NCBI GenBank assembly: GCA_021829055.1
Contig: JAJZCS010000005.1
Location: forward strand, 1-21,262
Length of the DNA stretch: 21,262 bases
DNA from: Pseudomonadota bacterium
GTDB lineage: Bacteria > Pseudomonadota > Alphaproteobacteria > Acetobacterales > Acetobacteraceae
Reading direction: 5' to 3'
Position 1 is the first letter of the stretch. The number at the start of each line of letters is the position of its first letter. The position numbers and the translations under genes are program-made. The notes beneath the pieces are model-generated. The model was not told the DNA's origin and did not search any database. It worked only from the letters and a program-made list of their open reading frames with translations. This document shows, piece by piece, positions 5,109-13,216 of this stretch.

Positions 5109-8100
5109 AGTTAGGTATTTCTGGGGCGATCACCAGCGCTTTTATCCGCTCAAAGCTGACGCCTTTGCTGATTATGGCGTCTGTGCTTGCCGGCTTCTTG
5201 GCCCTTGGCTCTATTCCGCGCGAGGACGATCCCCAGATCAAGGCGCCGATCGTCGATGTTTCCGTTGTCGCGAACGGCTTGAAGGCGGCGGATGCGGTTG
5301 AGTTGGTTACCAAACCTCTGGAGACAATTTTAAAATCGATTCCTGACGTCAAGCACGTCTACAGCCAGACGCAGGATGATCAGGTGATGGTCAGCGCCGA
5401 ATTTCATATCGGCACACGTGAGCAGGATGCCGTGCTACAGGTGTCCAATCATATCAACGCCAATATCGCGAGACTGCCAATTGGGATTCCACCACCGATC
5501 ATAGTCGGACGTGGGATCAACGATGTTGCGATTGTGGTTGCAACGCTCACCCCAAGGCCCGAGGCAGCGCGGAAATACAATGAAGCCGATCTGTCACGCA
5601 TTGCGCGTAAGGTACAGACGGCGCTGATCCGGATTCCAAATATTGGCTTGTCCTATATCGTGGGCAACGTTCCGCAGGAAATCCGGGTTGAGCCGGATCC
5701 TGCCAAGCTGTCTCTGTACGGCGTCACCTTTCAGCAACTGGTTGCGCGGATCACCGAGGCGAACAAAAGCTTCGATGCCGGAAATATATTTTCAAGTGGC
5801 AAGCTCGATGCCGTGGTTGTAGGTCACAGCCTTGAACCAGGTGCGAATATCGGCCTGTTGCAGCTAACGACCCGTCACGGGCGGCCTGTGTACGTCGATG
5901 ACGTGGCGAAGATCATTACCGGTCCGGCACCTACGCAACACAAGGTTTTCATGGTGGAGCGCTCCACCCGTGGGTGGAGGACAACGCCCGCGGTCACCAT
6001 CGCCTTCGCCAAGCGACCAGGATCGAACGCGGTCGTCATCGCGCGGACGATTCGTAAAAGATTAGATGCTCTCCAGGGGAGACTGATACCTGATGACGTC
6101 TCCGTTCACATAACCCGTGACGAAGGGCGAAGCGCAAATGCAAAGGTCAACCAGCTCTTGTTGCATCTTGCACTGGCCACATTTTCGATCGTTGTTCTAA
6201 TTGCCTTCGCGATTGGATGGAGAGCGGCGGCAGTTACCGCCATTGTTATCCCCACCACCGTGTTGCTCACGATCTTTGCATCCTGGGTGCTAGGATTCTC
6301 GATTAATCGCGTGAGTCTTTTTGCGCTGATTTTCTCCATCGGCATCCTCGTGGACGACGCGATTGTGGTAGTCGAAAACATCGCGCGTCATTGGGAGATG
6401 CACGATGGACGGACACGACTTCAGTCGGTCGTTGAGGCCGTGGCGGAGGTTGGCAATCCTACCATTATCGCGACGCTGGCCGTGATTGTCGCATTGCTGC
6501 CGATGTTGTTCGTCAGCGGCCTGATGGGGCCGTATATGGCGCCGATACCGATTAATGCATCTGCAGCGATGGCTTTTTCGTTCTTCATGGCAACAATTGC
6601 TGCACCTTGGATGATGCTTAAGCTTGCGCCGAGCCAGAAGGCAATGGGACGGCATCATGTAGTACGTAACCGGTTGGGAGAGCTTTATTGGCGCATAGCC
6701 GAGCCGGTGATCCGCACGCGCCGCCGTGCGCTGTTTTTTCTTCTCAGCGTCGGTATTGCGACGCTTGCAGCGCTGTCGCTATTCTATTTTGAGGTTGTTA
6801 CGGTAAAGTTGCTACCGTTCGGTAACAAGCCGCATCTGACGGTGGTGCTTGATCTGCCGGCAGGCGCATCGCTGGAAGCCACCGAGAGGAACTTGTTCGC
6901 GCTGGCCCGAAGGGCAGAAACCGTGCGGGATGTGAAGTCGGTGACGGTTTATGCGGGTACTGCAGGCCCTTTCGACTTCAACGGACTTGTTAGGCATTAT
7001 TATGCGAGGCAGTCGCCGAACCAGGGGGAGCTGCAGATTCTGTTGAGACCTGACGATCAACGGCATGAACTAACAAATAAGATTGCGCAGCATCTGCGCG
7101 CGGCGATCAGTGCCGTGGTACTGCCGCCGGGATCCACTCTTCAGATCGTCCAAGAGCCACCTGGACCGCCAGTACTGGCACCGCTCGTTGCCGAGATCTA
7201 TGCGCCGAACGCGAAATTGCGGCTTGCGGAGGGGCGGGAAATTGAGAAACTATTTCGCAAGGTGGACTTCATTACCGACGTCCATAACTCCTGGGGTTAC
7301 CGGCGACCGCAGTTGGAGATTGATGTCAATCAGAGTGCGCTGAATTTCTACCACGTCGAACAGTCCGACGTGAACCAGACGATCCGCGATCTCTTGGGCG
7401 GTGTAGCTGTGGGATACGCCTATCGTGGAGCAGAGCATCTGCCTATCGACATAGCTGTCGGGTTGCCGAACCGCGCGCGGGAGTGGAACGACGACTTGGC
7501 GGCAACCCCAATTCCGGCATCTTCCGTGCCTGGCGCCAAATCCGTCGTCGAATTGGGTCAAGTCGTCACCGTTCGGCAAACATTCGGGTCCTATTCATTG
7601 TATCGCCGTGACGGCCAGGACACTGATATGGTTGAGGCCGATCTTGCGGGGAAATTCCAGGCGCCAATCTATGCAATTCTTGCGGTTGATCATCTGATCG
7701 CCAAGCATCGCTGGACGAAGGCGCTGCCAATGCCGAGAATCAGCCTTGCTAATCCGCCGTTAACAGAAGCAAGGCCGGCTGTGCGCTGGGCCGGGGAATG
7801 GCGCGTGACGTATGTAACGTTCCGTGACATGGGGGCGGCATTCATCGTGGCCCTGCTCGGGATTTACGTTCTTGTGGTCGGCCAGTTCCGCAGCTTCAAG
7901 ATTCCGCTTGTTATCCTGACTCCTGTGCCATTGACCTTGATCGGGATCATGCTTGGACATTGGCTTCTCGGGGCGTATTTCACGGCGACGTCAATGATCG
8001 GATTTATCGCGCTGGCGGGGATCATCGTGCGTAACTCCATCCTCCTGGTAGACTTCATTCGCCACGGGCAGAATGGCACAATGCCCCTGCGACGGGTACT

Positions 8101-8305
8101 GCTGGAAGCCGGAGCGATCCGCATCAAGCCGATCCTGCTTACGGCCATCGCCGCCATGATCGGGGCTGCAGCAATCCTGCCTGATCCAATTTTCCAGGGA
8201 CTCGGGGTCTCTCTCCTGTTCGGTCTCGCTTCGTCAACAGTGCTAACATTGCTGGTCATCCCGGCTATATACATTGTGCTTCGGGATGATCGTCGGCCGC
8301 TCTGA
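5105..8305 (+). CDS. RND-family efflux permease
   Basis: A 1066-residue inner-membrane resistance-nodulation-division pump driven by the proton gradient. The order is complete: TM1 (about 19-36) followed by PREDDPQI, a first periplasmic porter domain, TM2-6 with the proton-relay motif GILVDDAIVVVEN (Asp417, Asp418), TM7 at about 545-565, a second porter domain, and TM8-12 with GIIVRNSILLVDFI, where Arg stands in the place often held by the TM10 Lys. It belongs to the hydrophobe/amphiphile-type COG0841 group; I cannot assign a substrate. The ATGA overlap with the adaptor gene shows a single unit with adaptor, rhodanese and the persulfide-type sensor. No TolC-like gene follows, so the complex must borrow an outer-membrane channel. 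Expression should be induced by sulfide or persulfide if the upstream repressor works as its cysteines suggest. Confidence 0.9.
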   Translation: MKLGISGAITSAFIRSKLTPLLIMASVLAGFLALGSIPREDDPQIKAPIVDVSVVANGLKAADAVELVTKPLETILKSIPDVKHVYSQTQDDQVMVSAEFHIGTREQDAVLQVSNHINANIARLPIGIPPPIIVGRGINDVAIVVATLTPRPEAARKYNEADLSRIARKVQTALIRIPNIGLSYIVGNVPQEIRVEPDPAKLSLYGVTFQQLVARITEANKSFDAGNIFSSGKLDAVVVGHSLEPGANIGLLQLTTRHGRPVYVDDVAKIITGPAPTQHKVFMVERSTRGWRTTPAVTIAFAKRPGSNAVVIARTIRKRLDALQGRLIPDDVSVHITRDEGRSANAKVNQLLLHLALATFSIVVLIAFAIGWRAAAVTAIVIPTTVLLTIFASWVLGFSINRVSLFALIFSIGILVDDAIVVVENIARHWEMHDGRTRLQSVVEAVAEVGNPTIIATLAVIVALLPMLFVSGLMGPYMAPIPINASAAMAFSFFMATIAAPWMMLKLAPSQKAMGRHHVVRNRLGELYWRIAEPVIRTRRRALFFLLSVGIATLAALSLFYFEVVTVKLLPFGNKPHLTVVLDLPAGASLEATERNLFALARRAETVRDVKSVTVYAGTAGPFDFNGLVRHYYARQSPNQGELQILLRPDDQRHELTNKIAQHLRAAISAVVLPPGSTLQIVQEPPGPPVLAPLVAEIYAPNAKLRLAEGREIEKLFRKVDFITDVHNSWGYRRPQLEIDVNQSALNFYHVEQSDVNQTIRDLLGGVAVGYAYRGAEHLPIDIAVGLPNRAREWNDDLAATPIPASSVPGAKSVVELGQVVTVRQTFGSYSLYRRDGQDTDMVEADLAGKFQAPIYAILAVDHLIAKHRWTKALPMPRISLANPPLTEARPAVRWAGEWRVTYVTFRDMGAAFIVALLGIYVLVVGQFRSFKIPLVILTPVPLTLIGIMLGHWLLGAYFTATSMIGFIALAGIIVRNSILLVDFIRHGQNGTMPLRRVLLEAGAIRIKPILLTAIAAMIGAAAILPDPIFQGLGVSLLFGLASSTVLTLLVIPAIYIVLRDDRRPL

Positions 8306-8339
8306 TGCCCGCCTTCCGCCACCGAGCATTATTGTCCAG

Positions 8340-8810
8340 TCACAGCGTGAACGTGTATTCTGTCTTGATCTCGGAGGCATTGGGAAGGCCGAGGAGAGTT
8401 CGATCGGCCACGACTCCCTCAGGAACCACAAGGCGGACTGCTTGGCAGGCGGCCACTCGCGCGATGCAAACCAGGCCGGCCGCCAAGCTCGCCAGAAATG
8501 GGCCAGGATCGAGGATGTCGACCGCGGTGAACGGATGCGCGGTGAGCAGTCGCTTCGCCTCGAAGTCGGGGCCACAATGGTAGCAGGCCAACCCATTGGG
8601 GAAGGTTGCGGTCTTCCGGCGGACGGTGATGATGCCACGCCGTTCCGGCTTGGCGGCCAAGCTGCGGCGACAGTACTCCTCCCATCGGCGCTGGTCTGCG
8701 TGCCGCTGGGTCAGCCTGAGGATCGCGAAAGTCGGACCAATCTGTTCGTTAGTTAATGCTTCGACCACAAGCCCGGCTTCAGAGGCGACGCTGGATTGAT
8801 TGATTTTCAT
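8340..8810 (-). CDS. Hypothetical protein, possibly FNR-activated
   Basis: A 156-residue protein I do not recognise with certainty. It has no clear signal peptide. Features are an RWEEYCRRSL motif (about 42-51), a basic stretch PERRGIITVRRK, a CYHCGPDF motif, and an alanine/valine-rich helix (SLAAGLVCIARVAACQAVRLVV). The layout of strand, Cys/Gly turn and long C-terminal helix faintly recalls GNAT-type acyltransferases, but no acetyl-CoA loop is visible and I would not name it so. Codons on this strand favour G or C at third positions, supporting it over the opposing open frame. It ends 34 bp from the converging RND permease gene. Upstream, 46 bp from its ATG, is the centre of a perfect FNR box, a position suited to activation, so it may be a target of the divergent FNR-type regulator. 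Confidence 0.6.
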   Translation of the reverse strand: MKINQSSVASEAGLVVEALTNEQIGPTFAILRLTQRHADQRRWEEYCRRSLAAKPERRGIITVRRKTATFPNGLACYHCGPDFEAKRLLTAHPFTAVDILDPGPFLASLAAGLVCIARVAACQAVRLVVPEGVVADRTLLGLPNASEIKTEYTFTL

Positions 8811-8849
8811 GACTACCAGGCATGATCATGCGGCAAAACACTGTTCGCA

Positions 8850-8863
8850 TTGATTCATATCAA
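8850..8863. promoter_or_regulatory. Perfect FNR/FixK-type box TTGAT-TCAT-ATCAA
   Basis: TTGAT-N4-ATCAA with both arms perfect, in the divergent region between the hypothetical gene and the FNR-type gene. Its centre (8856.5) is about 46 bp before the ATG of the leftward gene and about 155 bp before the rightward ATG. For a leftward start site near 8815-8818 it would sit close to -41.5, the usual activating position; a -10-like CATGAT is readable at 8830-8825 on the minus strand. For the fnr-type gene it is farther away and its effect is unclear. Confidence 0.75.
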
Positions 8864-8950
8864 CTTCGAAGGCCTCGGCACGTCGTGACGACCGGACTTG
8901 ACGCGAACGGGTGTCGTGCTTTGAATTCGCCCCAAATGCTTTTGGCCGCC

Positions 8951-8981
8951 TGAGTGTCTGTGCTACTGAGGGTCTGTGCTA
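8951..8981 (+). repeat. 16-bp tandem direct repeat upstream of the fnr-type gene
   Basis: TGAGTGTCTGTGCTA (8951-8965) is repeated with one mismatch as TGAGGGTCTGTGCTA (8967-8981), period 16 bp. A weaker third unit (TGGAGTCTGCT) follows at 8983-8993. It ends about 30 bp before the chosen start codon at 9012, so it lies in the leader or promoter region. Confidence 0.6.
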
Positions 8982-9011
8982 GTGGAGTCTGCTTGGGAAA
9001 GGGATCTACAG

Positions 9012-9824
9012 ATGCTGGACTACCGTTATCGGAGCCAACGTGCGCCAATCAATCTCTCAGAAGTAATAATTCCTGGTCTGTGTGCGGGGTGTGGAGCCCG
9101 CCATATTGGTCTTTGCGAGGCCCTCTCGGATGAGGACCTAAACTTTCTGGCGAGTGTATCGAAGCCGTTGGCCGTTCAGAAGGGGCAAACCTTTGTTGTC
9201 GAAGGTGATGCCGCTCGGTCTTTCTTTAACATCAATCACGGTGTTGCCAAGCTATACAAGGACATGCCGGATGGCCGTAGACAGATAACCGGTTTTGTCG
9301 GCGCGGGGGATTTTGTCGGGTTGGCCGCCGACAGTTGCTATGCGTTCAGCGCCGAAGCAATCCAGGAAGTTCGGATGTGCCGCTTCGATAGGTCAGAACT
9401 GCGGAACGTGTTTGGCCGGTTCCCGGCCATTGAGCAGCGCCTGTTCGATTTCGCCTCACATGAGCTGGTCGTGGCGCAAGAGCAGATGTTGCTGCTCGGA
9501 AGAAAAACCGCCGTCGAGCGTCTCGCGTCCTTTCTCGACGGATGGCATCATCGCATCGTCCACACCGAAGATTCAAATTCGGGACACGGGCTGCCGATGA
9601 CCCGAGCAGATCTTGCGGATTATCTGGGGTTGACGATTGAGACGGTGTCGCGGGCGTTGTCGTCCCTCCGTAAGCTCGGCGTCATCTCGGTCGCAGCCGA
9701 CCACGGTGTTTCCGTGCTGCAGTCGACCCGATTGGCCGAGATTGCGCAGGCCGCCAGCTCGGGTTCTACGAAAATTCAGCCTATGTATGGCCTGAGAGGG
9801 AGCAAAACCGTCGCCACGGCTTGA
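9012..9824 (+). CDS. fnr: FNR-type oxygen-sensing Crp/Fnr regulator
   Basis: A 270-residue Crp/Fnr protein. The N-terminal Cys24-X2-Cys27-X7-Cys35 cluster (LCAGCGARHIGLC) plus Cys109 give the four ligands expected for an oxygen-labile [4Fe-4S] cluster, with the spacing known from FnrN/AadR-type alphaproteobacterial sensors. The cyclic-nucleotide-like beta roll spans about 45-150, the dimer helix about 150-178 and the helix-turn-helix about 197-222. The recognition helix TIETVSRALSSLR keeps the E-x-x-S-R pattern that reads TTGAT, in accord with the perfect FNR box in the upstream region. ATG 9012 is preceded by AAAGGGA at a 7-nt distance; a GTG at 8976 is in frame but lies in the tandem repeat. 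The last 49 bp overlap the 3' end of the converging ispDF gene. The subtype name (fnrL, fnrN, aadR) cannot be fixed from sequence alone. Confidence 0.88.
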   Translation: MLDYRYRSQRAPINLSEVIIPGLCAGCGARHIGLCEALSDEDLNFLASVSKPLAVQKGQTFVVEGDAARSFFNINHGVAKLYKDMPDGRRQITGFVGAGDFVGLAADSCYAFSAEAIQEVRMCRFDRSELRNVFGRFPAIEQRLFDFASHELVVAQEQMLLLGRKTAVERLASFLDGWHHRIVHTEDSNSGHGLPMTRADLADYLGLTIETVSRALSSLRKLGVISVAADHGVSVLQSTRLAEIAQAASSGSTKIQPMYGLRGSKTVATA

Positions 9825-10939
9825 GCGGCAATCCCTTCGCCCCGGCCAGTAAAACCAAGCTGCTCGGTCGTGGTGGCCTTGACCGACACACGACTGTGCG
9901 GGATCCCCATGAGTTCGCCGAGCCGAGTCCGCATTGCGGGGGCATATGATCCGATTTTGGGGCGTTCGCAGATCAGCGTAACGTCCACGTTTATGATTTG
10001 TCCGCCCTTCGTGCAAACCAGTTCGGCCGCGTGACGGAGAAAGCGAGCCGAATCTGCGTCTTTCCACGTCATTTCGCTCGGTGGAAAATGGCGGCCGATA
10101 TCCCCCTCTGCCATAGCGCCATAAATCGCATCGCATAAGGCGTGTATTCCCACATCGGCGTCCGAATGGCCGGCAAGACCGTATTCGAAGGGGATTTCTA
10201 CGCCGCACAGGAGCAAGGGACGGCCTTTCGCGAGCACGTGAACGTCGAATCCGGTGCCAACATGTGGCAGTCTGGTATCCGAGAAATGTTGTTCCATACG
10301 AAAAAGATCTTCCGGGTACGTGATCTTCACATTTTGTTCCGAACCCGTGACCAGTGCTACACGATGCCCCGCGTTTTCAAGCAGACTCGAGTCGTCCGTG
10401 GTCGCTCCGCCCTCGGCGCCACGGTGCAAGTCGAGGAGGAGCTGGTAATGGAATCCCTGCGGCGTTTGGGCGCGGTACAGGTTGTCGCGTGGGACGGTGC
10501 CCGTACAGATGCCGTTCTTGCCATATTTAAGCGTGTCGGAGACCGGCACAGCCGGGATTGCTCCTGCATGCTGCGCAAGGGCGTCGATGATTGCGGGAAT
10601 GAGACCGTCGGGAATGAACGGGCGAGCGGCATCGTGAATCAGGACTAAATCCGGAGAAAAGGGTTTCAGGGCTTCGAGGCCGGCACGGACCGAGTCCTGC
10701 CGATGTTCCCCTCCCGGAACCGGCGACAAATGCGGAATCCCGTTAAGGGCCGCCGCGAGCATCCTGACATCGCCCACCGGTTGAAGCAGATGGGTGTATT
10801 CCGCAAGCTCTTTTGCAGCGTGACAGAGCACGGGCTTTCCGGCAAGCGACAGATATTGCTTTGGCTTGGCGCCGCCAAAGCGCGAGCCGGTGCCAGCGGC
10901 GACGAGGATCACTGCAATTTTGGGCGTTTCTTTCTGCAT
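9776..10939 (-). CDS. ispDF: Bifunctional IspD/IspF isoprenoid enzyme
   Basis: A 387-residue fusion of two steps of the MEP isoprenoid pathway. Residues 1-225 are IspD (2-C-methyl-D-erythritol 4-phosphate cytidylyltransferase) with the nucleotide loop AAGTGSRFGGAKPKQY (14-29), RQDSVRAGL and HDAARPF. Residues about 226-387 are IspF (MECDP synthase) with the metal-binding DVH (Asp232, His234), GHSDADVGIH (His266) and the closing VKATTTEQLGFTGRGEGIAAQA. Fusions of this kind are usual in alphaproteobacteria. The ATG at 10939 has only a weak ribosome site. The gene diverges from dusB across a 63-bp gap and its 3' end overlaps the fnr-type gene by 49 bp tail to tail. Cytoplasmic and presumably essential; no sign of decay. 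Confidence 0.95.
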   Translation of the reverse strand: MQKETPKIAVILVAAGTGSRFGGAKPKQYLSLAGKPVLCHAAKELAEYTHLLQPVGDVRMLAAALNGIPHLSPVPGGEHRQDSVRAGLEALKPFSPDLVLIHDAARPFIPDGLIPAIIDALAQHAGAIPAVPVSDTLKYGKNGICTGTVPRDNLYRAQTPQGFHYQLLLDLHRGAEGGATTDDSSLLENAGHRVALVTGSEQNVKITYPEDLFRMEQHFSDTRLPHVGTGFDVHVLAKGRPLLLCGVEIPFEYGLAGHSDADVGIHALCDAIYGAMAEGDIGRHFPPSEMTWKDADSARFLRHAAELVCTKGGQIINVDVTLICERPKIGSYAPAMRTRLGELMGIPHSRVSVKATTTEQLGFTGRGEGIAAQAVATVLLPLRPYIG

Positions 10940-11002
10940 GCATGCCGCTTAGGCAATGGCATCATTGCGCGTCAATGGGTTGATCCTGTATCTGCTTAAT
11001 TC
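10940..11002. promoter_or_regulatory. Short divergent promoter region of ispDF and dusB-ntr
   Basis: Only 63 bp separate two divergent starts, so the promoters of ispDF and of the dusB-ntrBCYX operon must lie here or reach into the coding sequences. I see no convincing -35/-10 pair. A TGGCATCATTGC text resembles a sigma-54 site at first sight but the GG-GC spacing is wrong. Confidence 0.35.
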
Positions 11003-12050
11003 ATGAGCATCAATCAGGTCTATGGTCCCTTGATTCACCCGATCATCTTAGGCTCAGGTCCCTATCGCGTGACGATTGCGCAGCCTGTGATATTGGCTCC
11101 GATGTCAGGGGTCAGCGACATGCCGTTTCGGCGGCTTGTGCGCGAACTTGGCGCCGGATTAGTCGTTTCCGAGATGATTGCCTCATGGGCGATGGTGCGC
11201 GAGAATGCCAAGACATTGCAGATGGCGGAAATCGTTGCCGGAAGCGCTCCGTCATCGTTGCAACTAGCCGGGTGTGATCCGGATGCGATGGCCGAGGCAG
11301 CGCGGATCGGCGTAGACCGCGGTGCCGACATCATCGACATCAATTTCGGCTGCCCGGCAAAGAAGGTGGCCATGGGCCAGATGGCAGGGTCGGCGCTGAT
11401 GCGTGATGAACCCCAGGCTGCCCGTCTTCTCCAGAAGACAGCCCGCGCAGTTCCGGTTCCGGTGACACTGAAGATGCGCATGGGCTGGGATCACCAGACT
11501 TTAAACGCGCCGCGCCTTGCACGGATCGCGGAACAGAGTGGCATTGCGATGGTCACGGTTCATGGCCGCACACGCCAGCAGTTCTACCAGGGCACTGCAG
11601 ACTGGGATTTTGTAGCGGCCGTGAAGGCTTCAGTATCGATTCCTGTCATCGTTAATGGTGATATACGCTCCGAGGAACAGGCGGTAGAAGCTCTCCGCTG
11701 CTCACGTGCTGACGGCGTGATGATTGGCCGTGGTGCTTACGGTCGACCGTGGTTTCTTGGTCAGGTGGCCGCCTTTCTTTCCTCCGGACGGCACATGCCC
11801 CCCCCCGGCTCTCGTCGAACAGCGAGGGATCGTGATCGATCACTACCGGGCCATGCGGGCCCATTACGGCGAGGCTGCCGGTATTCGGATCGCAAGAAAA
11901 CATCTGTCGTGGTATGTGCGGGGACTGCCGGGCGCCGCAGAGTTTCGGGCGTCTGTCAATCAGCTCGACGACGCTGCGGCGGTTGAGACGCTCGTCAATG
12001 CGTTCTATGACCGGGCATGGGGTGGGCCTGTGCTCTGTGAAGCCGCATGA
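11003..12050 (+). pseudogene. dusB: tRNA-dihydrouridine synthase DusB (NifR3), frame disrupted at a C9 run
   Basis: An FMN enzyme that reduces uridine to dihydrouridine in tRNA. The N-terminal barrel is complete: APMSGVSDMPFRRL, the catalytic Cys117 in DINFGCPAKKV, LKMRMGWD, VTVHGRTRQQFYQG and VNGDI, then DGVMIGRGAYGRPWFLGQ. At the nine-C run 11798-11806 the frame shifts. The reading continues nonsensically to a stop at 11986, while the proper C-terminus (PALVEQRGIVIDHYRAM to [15 protein letters not shown]) is in the neighbouring frame and ends at 12050. Eight Cs would restore one protein of 348 residues, normal for DusB. The rest is undamaged, so a sequencing or assembly slip, phase variation or +1 frameshifting are all possible. 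The restored stop overlaps the ntrB start (ATGA). In alphaproteobacteria this gene (nifR3) regularly heads the ntrBC operon. Confidence 0.85.
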
Positions 12051-13216
12051 GTGGATTGCGCAGTGCTTGGCGCCGGCGCCTGAGGTCGGGCGGCCGCGCC
12101 GTTGCTGGATCAGACCCGATCGCTGTGCCAGCGACCCCTGGTCAACTGTTCGATGCGTTTCCAAATCCGGTTTTTGAGCTGGATCCGCTGAACCGCGTGC
12201 TTACAGCGAATTATGCCGCCGAAGAATTGTTGGGCATGTCGGTGTCCCGGCTGGTCGGTCAGCCCCTGCATGAAATCATGCCGGCCGACCTACCGGTCTT
12301 TCTGCTGCTTGATCGGGCGCGGGAACAAGATACAACGGTTGCCGAACATGACCTGGTGTTGGAAGGCCCCCGCTTGCCTCGCCGATTGGTCGCGTTGCAA
12401 GCGGCGACCATAGGAGACCGACCGGGGCATCTTGTCGTTACGGTGCAGGACAGTTCGGCGGTGAAGGCGATGGATCAGCAGCTATCCGCGCGCAACGTGG
12501 CCCGCAGCATTACTGGGATGGCAGCTGTGCTTGCTCACGAAGTGAAAAATCCACTGTCGGGGATTCGCGGTGCGGCGCAGTTACTTGAGGGTTCGGCGCG
12601 GGACGAGGATCTGCAACTGACTCAGCTGATTTGCGAAGAGGTTGATCGGATCCGGGATCTCGTCGAGAGAATGGAGATGTTTGGAGACAAGCCGATCGAA
12701 CATCGACCTGTGAATATCCACCGCGTGCTGGAGCACGTGCGAAGATTGGCGCAATCGGGGTTCGCCGCGCGAATCCGGTTCGTGGAGCAGTACGACCCGT
12801 CACTTCCGCCTGTGCTAGGCCATCGCGATCAACTGGTGCAGGTCCTTCTGAACCTGGTGAAAAATGCTGCGGAGGCGATTGCGGAAACAGAAAGGCCTGA
12901 TGGCGAGATCGTGTTAATGACCGGGTTCCAGCATGGGGTAAGGCTGACAACAGCGCTGGCACGCGCACATCGGAACTTGCCGGTATTTATTGCCGTTCGT
13001 GACAATGGTCCTGGGATTCCGGAGGATATCAAACGGCATCTCTTCGAGCCCTTTGTCGGTACAAAGGCATCGGGAAGTGGCCTCGGGCTTGCGTTGGTTG
13101 CCAAGATTGTCGCTGACCACGGTGGCCTGATCCAGGCCGACAGCTATCCTGGACGAACCGAGTTTCGGATTCATCTACCAGTTTTCGAAGATGCGGCGGA
13201 AGGAATGCGGGTATGA
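12047..13216 (+). CDS. ntrB: Nitrogen regulation sensor kinase NtrB
   Basis: A 389-residue soluble histidine kinase/phosphatase that controls NtrC in response to PII. A PAS domain occupies about 32-145 ([29 protein letters not shown]). The phosphorylated His164 is in [21 protein letters not shown]. The ATPase domain has the N box [10 protein letters not shown] (about 269-278), DNGPGIP and the G2 box [18 protein letters not shown]. There is no membrane segment, as expected. The ATG overlaps the stop of dusB in its restored frame (ATGA), and its own stop overlaps the ntrC start (ATGA). If the frame break in dusB is real, ribosomes would stop 60 bases before this start, which could reduce coupled translation of ntrB. 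Confidence 0.95.
   Translation: MSGLRSAWRRRLRSGGRAVAGSDPIAVPATPGQLFDAFPNPVFELDPLNRVLTANYAAEELLGMSVSRLVGQPLHEIMPADLPVFLLLDRAREQDTTVAEHDLVLEGPRLPRRLVALQAATIGDRPGHLVVTVQDSSAVKAMDQQLSARNVARSITGMAAVLAHEVKNPLSGIRGAAQLLEGSARDEDLQLTQLICEEVDRIRDLVERMEMFGDKPIEHRPVNIHRVLEHVRRLAQSGFAARIRFVEQYDPSLPPVLGHRDQLVQVLLNLVKNAAEAIAETERPDGEIVLMTGFQHGVRLTTALARAHRNLPVFIAVRDNGPGIPEDIKRHLFEPFVGTKASGSGLGLALVAKIVADHGGLIQADSYPGRTEFRIHLPVFEDAAEGMRV

Noticed and set aside
8274..8756. A 160-codon plus-strand frame overlapping the end of the RND permease gene
   Set aside because: It starts inside the permease gene, has no ribosome site, and the opposite strand has better third-position G+C and an FNR box at a suitable distance.
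10142..10648. A 168-codon plus-strand frame antisense to ispDF
   Set aside because: Mirror frame of a clear and complete IspDF protein, with no motif of its own.
10950..10975. Possible sigma-54 promoter (TGGCATCATTGC) ahead of dusB-ntrBC
   Set aside because: The distance between the GG and GC elements is 7 bases instead of 10, so it does not fit the -24/-12 consensus.
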